Source of the DNA: Spirochaetes bacterium GWF1_49_6
GTDB lineage: Bacteria > Spirochaetota > Brevinematia > Brevinematales > GWF1-51-8
Assembly (NCBI GenBank): GCA_001829395.1
Contig: MIBD01000115.1
Span: 1 to 6,330 of the forward strand
Direction: 5' to 3'
DNA length: 6,330 nt
Position numbers and translations under genes: made by a program. This document shows, one piece after another, positions 1 to 5,966 of the stretch. Under the pieces are notes generated by a model. It was given only the letters and a program-made list of their open reading frames with translations. It made no database searches and was not told the origin of the DNA. How positions within the stretch are numbered: the stretch's first letter is position 1; the number at the start of each line of letters is the position of its first letter.

Positions 1-270
1 TTTCATGTAAATATCTGTTTCGATCATTTTGCGGCCCTGCACCGCGCCGAGTTCCGTCCATACATTGTAAAGACTCTTACCGGGGGACGAGCCCATCAGC
101 CAATGGATACAGAAGTCGAACGTGTAGCCCTTGCGCGACCAGCATGTGCACAAGCCGCCGGGTAGCTGATGCATCTCGTAGATCTCCGTGTCGAACCCGT
201 TCATCGCGAGATAAGTTCCGGCCGCGAGCCCGTACGCTCCGCCGCCGATAATCAATACCTTCTTAGACAT
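1..270 (-). CDS. FAD-dependent oxidoreductase, CrtI/phytoene-desaturase-like (N-terminal part)
   Basis: The first 90 codons are present and the gene runs off the left edge. The protein begins MSKKVLIIGGGAYGLAAG. This is a Rossmann strand with the dinucleotide-binding GxGxxG motif at residues 9-14. A glutamate at residue 32 ends the second strand, where FAD ribose is normally bound. A GG pair follows in LPGGLCTCW (residues 36-44), then a GYTFDFCIHWLMGSSPG segment. This pattern is typical of the COG1233 group (phytoene desaturase, carotenoid isomerase and many uncharacterised NAD(P)/FAD oxidoreductases). The substrate cannot be told from this part. The ATG at 270 is supported by GGAGG (complement of 278-282) seven bases upstream. 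The gene is GC-rich like the SNF2 gene, and is probably host backbone lying downstream of the original SNF2 gene end. The family call is firm; the reaction is unknown. Confidence 0.88.
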   Translation of the reverse strand, partial: MSKKVLIIGGGAYGLAAGTYLAMNGFDTEIYEMHQLPGGLCTCWSRKGYTFDFCIHWLMGSSPGKSLYNVWTELGAVQGRKMIETDIYMK

Positions 271-298
271 AGAATAGCCTCCATCATCGAACCTCTAT

Positions 299-307
299 AT
301 TGTAACA
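299..307 (-). promoter_or_regulatory. possible extended -10 promoter for the oxidoreductase gene
   Basis: On the minus strand the sequence TGTTACAAT fits an extended -10 (TGN followed by TACAAT, 5 of 6 to consensus). The -35 region is poor. Transcription would start around 292, giving a leader of about 20 bases that contains the GGAGG site. The call rests on consensus matching only. Confidence 0.35.
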
Positions 308-396
308 AACGGAAGTAAAAAAAGCGACACGCGCGAGGAATATATTTTTTAAAATGTTTCAGGATAGGCTAAATATTGAATACTCGGGACGGACTA

Positions 397-425
397 TTAC
401 GTTTCCATCTCGAACAGGTCGCGGA
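397..425 (-). pseudogene. remnant copy A of the SNF2 gene 3' end
   Basis: Read on the minus strand this encodes RDLFEMET and a TAA stop. The live SNF2 gene ends RDLFEMEK and TAA at 3009. Positions 402-425 match 3014-3037 exactly over 24 bases. Over the whole 29-base stretch 27 bases agree, and the only two differences change the last Lys codon to Thr. Homology stops upstream of this. The fragment has no start or RBS and is not a gene. It lies between the GC-rich oxidoreductase gene and the AT-rich cargo, where the original SNF2 gene end would be expected if the cargo was inserted later. Confidence 0.8.
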
Positions 426-457
426 GGGAAATAAAAACCCAGCCGGAGTGGGGTGGA

Positions 458-679
458 TTACTTCTTTTCATCAATATTATCTTTAATCACTTTGAGATAA
501 GGAATAATGAATGTTGCAATTACTATTATCGTCAAAATAAAGGTACATAACATAAAACCAATTCCGCGATTTATTGTTTCTACCGCAACTCCCGAATTAA
601 TAAAAGAAAAACCTATGCCTCCAGAAAGAACAATTAAAACTCCAAGTATATATCTAAATATCCCAATTAAAGTTTTCAT
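458..679 (-). CDS. small two-helix membrane protein, 73 aa
   Basis: I do not recognise the family. The protein has two hydrophobic segments, at about residues 8-30 and 40-62. A glycine-rich, weakly polar linker (SGVAVETINRG) joins them, and the charged C-terminal tail ends NIDEKK. It should sit in the cytoplasmic membrane. I chose the ATG at 679 because GGAGG (complement of 685-689) lies five bases upstream. An in-frame TTG at 691 would add four residues but overlaps that RBS, so it is unlikely. The gene is the last of the four-gene minus-strand operon, 61 bases after the phage-type gene. It is AT-rich like its neighbours and unlike the flanking chromosome. Function unknown. Confidence 0.72.
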   Translation of the reverse strand: MKTLIGIFRYILGVLIVLSGGIGFSFINSGVAVETINRGIGFMLCTFILTIIVIATFIIPYLKVIKDNIDEKK

Positions 680-740
680 TCTATCCTCCAAATTAATATT
701 AAAAACTCTCTGTCACCATTCCTATCCATCTTTCTCACCT

Positions 741-1478
741 TTACGCATTTTTTAATAACTTTAACCATTCTTCTTTTGAATACTTATCCTTTATTTCGAG
801 CCACCTCATTAAATCTGTCCCCGGATTGTTCGCATATCCTTTATCCGGTGAAATATTTAACTTTCCTTCCATGTTAAACTCGGCAAATTTTGGCTTTATA
901 AGTCTCTCGAAATCTGGATTATAAGCGTTATTTGCTATAACTTCTTTCATATCAGGCAATCCGGTCGGGATTTTATGCGGGTTTATTCCTTTATCCTCAA
1001 GATCTTCAGGCGAAAGGCTTCGAATAGTACATCTACATCCTATGCCATTCAAAGGAAACCATATATCCCAGATCAGATCGGTATAATGTCGAATCATCCC
1101 ATGCATTGCCGCATGAGCCGGGGTTGTTCCCAAGTCCATTACCGCAATATACTGCCACCAAGGGGCGATATCAACGTCTTTTATCAGCTGTGAATATTTT
1201 CTGGCTATTAATGCCGCGCGCATATTATCCCAATAGATCAAATTCAGTTCTTCTTTCGTTAAAATACCCTTTTTCTTCCATTCATTGACCCATTCTTTTC
1301 CGGGGATATCACTTCGCTTTGTATATAGAAGGGATTCTAATATTTCCTTCACGATATCCAAGTTCAACTCTTTAAATGCAGAAAAAGCATAGTTTTTACA
1401 GCCATCGGGAAGAGTTTTATACTCGTTATATGAAACCGGAACCTTCATACTGAGAAACTCAACTTCTAAAGTATCCAT
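741..1478 (-). CDS. phage Mu gpF/SPP1 gp7-type minor head (head morphogenesis) domain protein
   Basis: This 245-aa protein has the layout of the phage Mu F-like family (minor head protein; SPP1 gp7-related). The N-terminal segment carries a FLSMKVPV...Y block, as these proteins usually do. A helical middle part includes NMRAALIARKYSQL and the WWQY block. The signature core then follows: TPAHAAMHGMIRH with His122 and His126, WDIWFPLNGIGCRC with Cys148 and Cys150, and a C-terminal PDKGYANNPG. These match the family's usual H-x(3)-H-G, W-x(3)-PPNG-CRC and P-x-GF-x-NPG pattern. In phages the protein joins the portal and head during capsid assembly. Here no portal, terminase or capsid gene is beside it, only small membrane proteins, so its present role is unclear. 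The start has AAGGAGGA (complement of 1491-1498) twelve bases upstream, a slightly long spacer. The protein is close to full length for a stand-alone family member, and no fused toxin domain is visible. Confidence 0.85.
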   Translation of the reverse strand: MDTLEVEFLSMKVPVSYNEYKTLPDGCKNYAFSAFKELNLDIVKEILESLLYTKRSDIPGKEWVNEWKKKGILTKEELNLIYWDNMRAALIARKYSQLIKDVDIAPWWQYIAVMDLGTTPAHAAMHGMIRHYTDLIWDIWFPLNGIGCRCTIRSLSPEDLEDKGINPHKIPTGLPDMKEVIANNAYNPDFERLIKPKFAEFNMEGKLNISPDKGYANNPGTDLMRWLEIKDKYSKEEWLKLLKNA

Positions 1479-1507
1479 TATTATTTAATTTCCTCCTTAT
1501 CTTTATA

Positions 1508-1909
1508 TTATTTCAGGTCGGCTTCGGTGATAATTTGACCGCATCCGGGGCATTTAGCGTAATCATTTTTGAGACGTCCGTTTCCGTCGCGAATCGGTGT
1601 GAATTCCTTGCCGCATTTATGACAGGAGATAGTCCCGGAATTATCCGGTAATTTTCCACCGATGGGTTTGAGCTTACTGGAATAATCGTGTTCTTCCTGA
1701 TATGGAGAATTAGATTCCTTTAAAGAAAGGGTTTGTAGAATTTCATATTGTCCGAATAGGATCATCCCAAAAATAAATAGACCGAACGTAGAGCCGAAAT
1801 ACCCGCCGATTGCAACACTATTTCCCGAGGAAATTGCTATCAATCCGAGTACGGTAGAAATTCCTGCGAGAACGAAACAGATTATTGCTAAAACAATGTA
1901 CTTATTCAT
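1508..1909 (-). CDS. membrane protein with C-terminal zinc ribbon, 133 aa
   Basis: Two hydrophobic helices span roughly residues 4-27 and 33-53. A polar linker follows, then a soluble C-terminal zinc-ribbon-like module with two CxxC pairs: CHKC at 96-99 and CPGC at 120-123. The 20-residue gap between the pairs suits a single bound zinc. The ribbon most likely faces the cytoplasm, where it could bind protein or nucleic acid. The start at 1909 is well supported: AAGGAGGA (complement of 1915-1922) lies five bases upstream. The gene is second in the minus-strand operon, 18 bases after the 50-aa gene and 29 bases before the phage-type gene. I recognise no named family and propose no specific function. 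Confidence 0.82.
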   Translation of the reverse strand: MNKYIVLAIICFVLAGISTVLGLIAISSGNSVAIGGYFGSTFGLFIFGMILFGQYEILQTLSLKESNSPYQEEHDYSSKLKPIGGKLPDNSGTISCHKCGKEFTPIRDGNGRLKNDYAKCPGCGQIITEADLK

Positions 1910-1927
1910 CCTCTTCCTCCTTCTATA

Positions 1928-2080
1928 CTACTCTCCCTTTTTCTCTAAAATCGCGATGATGATAAGTCCTATTGGGCCGAGTAATATCCCGAGGACAAAC
2001 CCCATCCCGCCGCGATTTTTTGTCGAACCTATCCATGCGCCGAGAATACCGCAGATTATCAATCCAACGAATATCCACAT
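1928..2080 (-). CDS. small glycine-rich two-helix membrane protein, 50 aa
   Basis: The protein starts MWIFVGLIICGILGAWIG and ends in a charged EKKGE tail. Two hydrophobic helices (about 2-18 and 28-45) flank a short KNRGG turn. The second helix carries the GF-x-LG-x-LLGPIG-x-I-x-I pattern seen in many small uncharacterised bacterial membrane proteins. ATG at 2080 is preceded by GAGGAAAGGG directly upstream, and a good promoter lies a further 30 bases or so up. It is the first gene of the AT-rich operon, ending 18 bases before the zinc-ribbon gene. It is easy to miss because it is short, but RBS, promoter and spacing all agree. Function unknown. Confidence 0.75.
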   Translation of the reverse strand: MWIFVGLIICGILGAWIGSTKNRGGMGFVLGILLGPIGLIIIAILEKKGE

Positions 2081-2107
2081 CCCTTTCCTCGTCTTTTATC
2101 GTGTATT

Positions 2108-2136
2108 ACAATAATAAAAGGATAGAAATATGTCAA
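2108..2136 (-). promoter_or_regulatory. sigma70-type promoter of the four-gene operon
   Basis: On the minus strand TTGACA (complement of 2131-2136) is followed by a 17-base spacer and TATTGT (complement of 2108-2113). The -35 is perfect, the -10 matches 4 of 6, and the spacing is ideal. Transcription would start near 2101, about 20 bases before the ATG at 2080, leaving just room for the RBS. Confidence 0.65.
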
Positions 2137-2166
2137 TAGATAATTTGTTTTACGAAATATAATCGA

Positions 2167-2223
2167 TTATTTTTCCATCTCGAACAGGTCGCGGATATCG
2201 TCCCATGACATTCTACGGATAAA
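2167..2223 (-). pseudogene. remnant copy B of a SNF2 gene 3' end (divergent allele)
   Basis: On the minus strand this reads FIRRMSWDDIRDLFEMEK and a TAA stop. The live gene ends FIKKMTWEDIRDLFEMEK and TAA. Fourteen of 18 residues are identical, and the other four are Lys/Arg, Thr/Ser and Glu/Asp exchanges. The stop-proximal 33 bases (2167-2199) are identical to 3009-3041. All seven mismatches of the 57-base alignment lie in the remaining part. An in-frame stop (complement of 2230-2232) lies just upstream and homology ends at Phe, so this is a fragment, not a gene. It lies between the divergent promoters of the operon and the PIN gene. Confidence 0.85.
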
Positions 2224-2259
2224 CATGGGTTATTCCGATACTCTGTATCCCCCCAATCG

Positions 2260-2288
2260 TTGACATTTTTATCGGTCAGGCTTATTGT
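2260..2288 (+). promoter_or_regulatory. sigma70-type promoter of the PIN/partner pair
   Basis: TTGACA at 2260-2265 and TATTGT at 2283-2288 are separated by 17 bases. Both hexamers and the spacing equal those of the operon promoter on the other strand. Transcription would start near 2295, about 35 bases before the PIN gene ATG at 2330. I see no clear operator palindrome over it. Confidence 0.6.
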
Positions 2289-2329
2289 ATTAAAAGAATT
2301 GAGATTTATATGCATACCGGGAGATTGAA

Positions 2330-2814
2330 ATGAAAAAAATAAAAGTCTATCTTGATACATCGGTAATTAACTTCATCTTTGCGGATGACGCACCTGATTT
2401 TAAAAAAGCGACGATCGATTTTTTTGAGAATTATTTTTCATTATATGAAGTATATATTTCTGATATAGTTCTATTGGAAATAAAAAAACTAATGATTCTA
2501 CGAAGAGAGAAAAGCTGCTTAAAGTGGTGAAAGATTATGCTTTTATTCTTCTGGAATCTGATGGTGATGAAAGAATAAAAAATCTTTCGAATCTTTATAT
2601 TCAGGAAAATATTATTCCGAAGAAGAAGTTTGAAGATGCCCTGCATATCGCAATATGTACGGTATTCGAAATGGATACGCTTTTATCTTGGAATTTTAAA
2701 CATTTGGCAAATATACATAAAGAAATACTTATCAATACAATAAATGAAAGAGAAGGGTATTGGAAAAAGCTAAATCTTTTAAGTCCTTTGGAGGCGATTT
2801 ATGATGCGGAATAA
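2330..2814 (+). CDS. PIN-domain RNase toxin (VapC-like), frame broken by one base
   Basis: Two overlapping frames together encode one PIN-domain protein of about 161 aa. The first frame (2330-2530, 66 codons) starts MKKIKVYLDTSVINFIF, with the first catalytic Asp at residue 9 and Glu50 in LLEIKK. The second frame continues through KREKLLKVVKD to FEDALHIAIC, where Asp103 is the third metal-binding acid. It then carries LLSWNFKHLAN, the C-terminal signature of this PIN subgroup, and ends at 2814. The join is at the A7 run 2482-2488, where a -1 shift restores the whole protein. The first frame alone lacks Asp103 and should be inactive. ATG at 2330 has GGGAG at 2319-2323. Three explanations fit: a base lost from an A8 run (pseudogene or phase-off state), frameshifting or transcript slippage, or a sequencing error. 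PIN toxins are Mg-dependent RNases; the target here is unknown. Confidence 0.82.
2482..2488 (+). promoter_or_regulatory. A7 slippery heptamer at the PIN frame change
   Basis: In the zero frame the codons are ATA AAA AAA CTA, so the run forms the A_AAA_AAA heptamer in exactly the register used by -1 ribosomal frameshift sites. A -1 slip continues as ACT AAT GAT TCT, which leads directly into the second half of the PIN domain. No strong stem-loop at the usual 5-9-base distance downstream is evident. That weakens programmed frameshifting and leaves transcript slippage, mutation or a sequencing error open. Confidence 0.5.
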
Positions 2815-2980
2815 AACAGATGTTCCGGTATCTCTAAAGGAGATTTGGGAGATCAAAGAGAGAATATATAATGAGACTAAAAGCATGAGTATCAAGGAGT
2901 TTTACAAATATGTGGATGAGAATACACGGGAACTGAAAAAGGAATTAAAAGAAAAATTACTAAAAACCGGTATAAAATAA
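2801..2980 (+). CDS. small partner protein of the PIN toxin, putative antitoxin, 59 aa
   Basis: The protein begins MMRNKTDVPVSLKEIWEIKE and continues as a charged, helix-forming chain ending LLKTGIK. The pattern of one EIWEIKERIYNET helix, a SIKEFYKYVDE stretch and a Lys/Glu-rich tail resembles the small proteins often encoded directly after this kind of PIN gene. No DNA-binding fold is obvious. ATG at 2801 (or 2804) is preceded by GGAGG at 2790-2794 with a six-base spacer. The gene overlaps the end of the PIN reading frame by 14 bases, so the two are probably translationally coupled. If the PIN frame stops early at 2530, that coupling would be lost, although the RBS is strong enough to work alone. 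Toxin-first order is the reverse of classic vapBC. The antitoxin role is inferred from position, not shown by a motif. Confidence 0.75.
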   Translation: MMRNKTDVPVSLKEIWEIKERIYNETKSMSIKEFYKYVDENTRELKKELKEKLLKTGIK

Positions 2981-3008
2981 CCATACCCTGAGTTCACTCA
3001 TTCGCCGT

Positions 3009-5834
3009 TTATTTTTCCATCTCGAACAGGTCGCGGATATCTTCCCATGTCATTTTCTTGATGAACGTCGCGTCCTTATCCAGCATATTGTCGAATATGA
3101 CGCGTTTCTTGTCCTGCAGGCGCGAGATTTTTTCCTCGATAGTCCCCTGCGTCATCAGACGGTACACGTGTACGACGTTGACCTGCCCGATACGGTGCGC
3201 CCGGTCGATCGCCTGGTTCTCCACAGCGGGGTTCCACCACGGGTCGAACAGGATGACCGCGTCCGCGCCGATCAGGTTCAGCCCGGTGCCGCCCGCGCGG
3301 AGGGAGATCAGGAACACCGGCACGTCCGATTTATTGAAACGGTCGACCAGTTCCACGCGGTCCTTCGTCTCGCCGTCGAGGTAAAGGTAGTCGATCTGGT
3401 TGCGCGAGAGTTCCTTCCGCAGGATTTTAAGCATCTGCACGAATTGGCTGAACACGAGCACCCGGTGCCCGCTGTCCATTGCTTCTTCGAGCAGTTCGAC
3501 CAGAGCGCTCGTCTTGACCGATATTTCCTCGCAGTCGAGGTCGATCAGTTCGGGGTTGACCAGCCCCGGGTGGAGACAGATCTGGCGGAGTCGCGTGAGC
3601 GCCGCGAGGAAGTCGATATACGACCCCTCGACCCCCTTCTTCTCGATCACCGAGTAAAGGTTGCTCCGTACCTTCGCGAGAGTCTCGAGATAGAGCGCCT
3701 TCTGGCGCTCGGTGAGTTCCAGGCTGATGGATTGCTCGATCTTGTCGGGGAGTTCCTTGATGACCGCCGATTTGGTGCGGCGTATGATGAACGGGTGAAT
3801 CATTTTACGGAGCTTATTGACCGCGATCGTCCGCTCGTTACGGTCGAACCCGTTAATGGGGAGCTCGAACGATTTCTTGAACCACGCGTAGTGCCCGAGG
3901 AACGACGGCATCACGAAATCGAAGATCGACCATAGCTCGGAGACATTGTTCTCGATAGGCGTACCCGTGATCGCGATCCGGTGGCGCGACAGGATATCCT
4001 TGATACTCTGGGTGCGTTTCGCGGACTTATTCTTGATATGCTGAGCCTCGTCGAGGATGCAGTAGTTAAATTCGATCTTTTTATATTCTTCGATATCCAG
4101 ATGGATCAGGTAATAGGATGTGATCGCGATATCGTAATTCGCGATCTCCCCGATCTTCGCGGTGCGCTGGGACTTGTTCCCGTCGATCACTATCCAGGAC
4201 AACTCGTCCGGGAAGAACTTTTTTATCTCCGCGACCCAGTTGTACACGAGCGAACTGGGACAGACGATCACCGTGGGGCCGCTGCCTTTGATAGTGTATA
4301 GGTGAGTCAGCATCTGGACTGTCTTACCGAGACCCATCTCGTCGGCGAGGATTCCCCCAAAATGGAAACGGTTGAGGAAATGGAGCCAGTCCGCGCCGAG
4401 TTTCTGGTAATTTCGGAGGATATGGGATATCCGGTCGGGGAGTTTGACCTTTTTTATCGAACGGTCGGCGGTGATCTCCTTCTGGAAATCCTTGAGCGCG
4501 GCGGGGAGTTCCGTCTTGATCGATTCCTTGAGGAGACGCGGCAGGTTGAAACGGCGCATCCGCCATTTGCCGCCCACCTTGCGGATATCGATCTCGCCTA
4601 GCAGGTCCTTGACGAACGATAATTCCTTCTCGCCGAGGCTGACGATCTTATTGCCCTTGCGCACGAAGCCGTGCCGCAGGATTTCGTGAAGCTCGTTGAG
4701 CATCAGCATGATGTCGCCGATACGGAACTGGAAGTCCACGCCGAGCCAGTCGATGGAACTCCCGTCGCCGGACGGGGACAGTTCTTCGTCGGATATTTTT
4801 ATCCTGCGTTCGGAAATCTCGCCGCTGACTATCTCTATTTTTTCGCCGCCCTCGATAATTTCGGCTATACCGCTGATTTTCGGGAAAAATTTCTGGAACA
4901 GGTTCTCGTTATCGCGGGTCTCGATTTTATTGGTCTCTATCTCGTTCAGGAACTCGAAGAAGTTCGAATAAACCTCGTTCACTACCGTCCGTATCTGCTG
5001 GTAAAACTCCGAATCGGGCGAGATCAGCACGACCTCGTTCTCGGCGAACGGGAGGATAATTTCCTCGGACAGCAGGATAGCCTTCCGAAGCTCGGGGAAA
5101 TTCAGCGGGCACTCGTGGCCGCCGCAGAGCAGGTAGCCCGCGACAGTGTAGGAGTCGTGCTCCGCGGTGAAACGGAAGCGGATTTTGCGCTCGGAGACCG
5201 TCCGTACCTGCGGGAGGTCGATCATCCGGTCGATATGCTTGGAACGGTCTCGTTTGGTGGTAAAGAGCTTGATCCTGAGCTCCGGGGATACCGGTGCGGC
5301 GCCCTCGCGGAAAAGGGTCTCGAGCATCTCGTCGCTCACCGGGGCAGTCAACGGACGGATCACCCCTTCGTTAATCAGCAGGTTACCGCCGTTCGTCGGG
5401 AGAAGGACATTATTCGCAGGGGACGGCAGTACCAGGCTGTTCAGCCCGGAGTTGAACAGGAGGCGCAGGGTAAGCGGGTCGTCGTCGAAACGGACGCGGT
5501 GTTTTTTATCGTTGACAATAAACTGGGTATTGAATTTAAGCATGTTGTGGATAAAGTAAAAATCGACCGGCATCCCGATCAGCAGGGTTTTCGCGTCCGG
5601 CCGCGATATCAACGATTGACGGTAATTCTTGAAATAACGGATAAAGCTCTGGATTTCCGCCGGGACGTCCGAAAAATCATCGAAAAATTCCAGCGATAGT
5701 TCCTCGTTCTCCACCGTCGAAAGCAAATACCGCCGTAAAAGGGAGTCGCTGGACGAAAGAACGATTTTTAATTCACGCGTCAGCTGCTTTTCGGTCAGAA
5801 TTTCTACGGAGATGTTTAGGTCGTATAATTTCAC
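3009..5834 (-). CDS. SNF2-family DNA-dependent ATPase/helicase, 941 aa
   Basis: This is a full-length bacterial SNF2 protein, a superfamily-2 ATPase that moves along double-stranded DNA rather than unwinding it. About 460 N-terminal residues of unassigned sequence come first, without a SWIM-type zinc motif that I can see. The two ATPase lobes follow. Motif I is DEMGLGKT with Lys504, motif II DEAQ at 595-598 and motif III TGTPIEN at 623-629. RAGGTGLNL starts at 846, WWNP at 866 and motif VI RAHRIGQ at 878-884. All catalytic residues are present. The chosen start is GTG at 5834, with AAGGGG (complement of 5840-5845) five bases upstream; the ATG overlapping it is out of frame. The last codons are repeated at 2167-2223 and 397-425, so its 3' end appears to be an insertion target. 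It faces the PIN operon with only 28 bases between the ends and no visible terminator. The cellular role (repair, transcription or defence) is not decided by the sequence. Confidence 0.95.
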   Translation of the reverse strand: MKLYDLNISVEILTEKQLTRELKIVLSSSDSLLRRYLLSTVENEELSLEFFDDFSDVPAEIQSFIRYFKNYRQSLISRPDAKTLLIGMPVDFYFIHNMLKFNTQFIVNDKKHRVRFDDDPLTLRLLFNSGLNSLVLPSPANNVLLPTNGGNLLINEGVIRPLTAPVSDEMLETLFREGAAPVSPELRIKLFTTKRDRSKHIDRMIDLPQVRTVSERKIRFRFTAEHDSYTVAGYLLCGGHECPLNFPELRKAILLSEEIILPFAENEVVLISPDSEFYQQIRTVVNEVYSNFFEFLNEIETNKIETRDNENLFQKFFPKISGIAEIIEGGEKIEIVSGEISERRIKISDEELSPSGDGSSIDWLGVDFQFRIGDIMLMLNELHEILRHGFVRKGNKIVSLGEKELSFVKDLLGEIDIRKVGGKWRMRRFNLPRLLKESIKTELPAALKDFQKEITADRSIKKVKLPDRISHILRNYQKLGADWLHFLNRFHFGGILADEMGLGKTVQMLTHLYTIKGSGPTVIVCPSSLVYNWVAEIKKFFPDELSWIVIDGNKSQRTAKIGEIANYDIAITSYYLIHLDIEEYKKIEFNYCILDEAQHIKNKSAKRTQSIKDILSRHRIAITGTPIENNVSELWSIFDFVMPSFLGHYAWFKKSFELPINGFDRNERTIAVNKLRKMIHPFIIRRTKSAVIKELPDKIEQSISLELTERQKALYLETLAKVRSNLYSVIEKKGVEGSYIDFLAALTRLRQICLHPGLVNPELIDLDCEEISVKTSALVELLEEAMDSGHRVLVFSQFVQMLKILRKELSRNQIDYLYLDGETKDRVELVDRFNKSDVPVFLISLRAGGTGLNLIGADAVILFDPWWNPAVENQAIDRAHRIGQVNVVHVYRLMTQGTIEEKISRLQDKKRVIFDNMLDKDATFIKKMTWEDIRDLFEMEK
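3014..3037 (-). repeat. 24-bp direct-repeat core at the live SNF2 gene end (copy C)
   Basis: This is the coding copy of the core that recurs exactly at 402-425 and 2172-2195, all in the same orientation. It covers most of the codons for IRDLFEMEK. Repeats of this length are far beyond chance in a window of this size. It may be the crossover region of past integration events. Confidence 0.85.
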
Positions 5835-5966
5835 TCATTCCCCTTGGATTGGATGTTCTCTTGAATTCGCCGGTATTGATCGAGGTTTCTATTTACTACT
5901 GGGCGGTTCTAAAAACTATTAACATTTATAGCAATAGTATTTATAACTCTTTATATCACGCCCAAT

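Larger units (their letters stand above)
402..3037. mobile_element. putative composite insertion bounded by SNF2 3'-end direct repeats
   Basis: Three same-orientation copies of a 24-bp core (402-425, 2172-2195, 3014-3037) divide the region into two cargo blocks: a four-gene minus-strand operon and a plus-strand PIN/partner pair. The blocks are visibly AT-rich, whereas both flanks and the SNF2 gene are GC-rich. A phage-type structural protein and a toxin-antitoxin-like pair are typical mobile cargo. No integrase, transposase or terminal inverted repeat is visible in the window. The element is therefore inferred from repeats, composition and cargo, and the mechanism is unproven. Stepwise gene replacement or duplication followed by decay is an alternative. 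Confidence 0.5.

Noticed and set aside
680..691. TTG start adding four residues to the 73-aa membrane protein
   Set aside because: The extension codons are the RBS of the ATG at 679, so the ATG is the better start.
2159..2170. 12-bp perfect palindrome ATAATCGATTAT next to copy B
   Set aside because: About one such palindrome is expected by chance in a window this long, and copies A and C lack it. It is not a convincing recombinase or repressor site.
2133..2360. 75-codon minus-strand frame across the divergent promoter region
   Set aside because: It overlaps both promoters and the start of the PIN gene, and reads copy B in a different frame from the SNF2-like one. No RBS or known motif.
2541..2580. 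10-bp inverted repeat with a 20-base loop inside the PIN gene
   Set aside because: It is made almost only of A and T and lies over 50 bases after the slippery run, too far to stimulate frameshifting. Probably chance in AT-rich coding sequence.
3168..3935. 255-codon open frame on the plus strand inside the SNF2 gene
   Set aside because: It is antisense to motifs III-VI of the helicase, has low-complexity acidic/basic composition, and is a shadow of the real gene.
4671..5699. 342-codon open frame on the plus strand inside the SNF2 gene
   Set aside because: It is antisense to strongly conserved helicase coding sequence and its protein has no recognisable motifs. The GC-rich codon use of the real gene leaves the opposite strand open.
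2993..5840. 11-bp direct repeat TTCACTCATTC just outside both ends of the SNF2 gene
   Set aside because: Several 11-bp repeats are expected by chance in a window of this size. One copy overlaps the start codon and RBS of the gene, and nothing else suggests that SNF2 itself was inserted.
5846..5966. search for a SNF2 promoter in the AT-rich upstream gap
   Set aside because: TATAAA-like boxes occur, but none has a fitting -35 at 16-18 bases, so no promoter is called.
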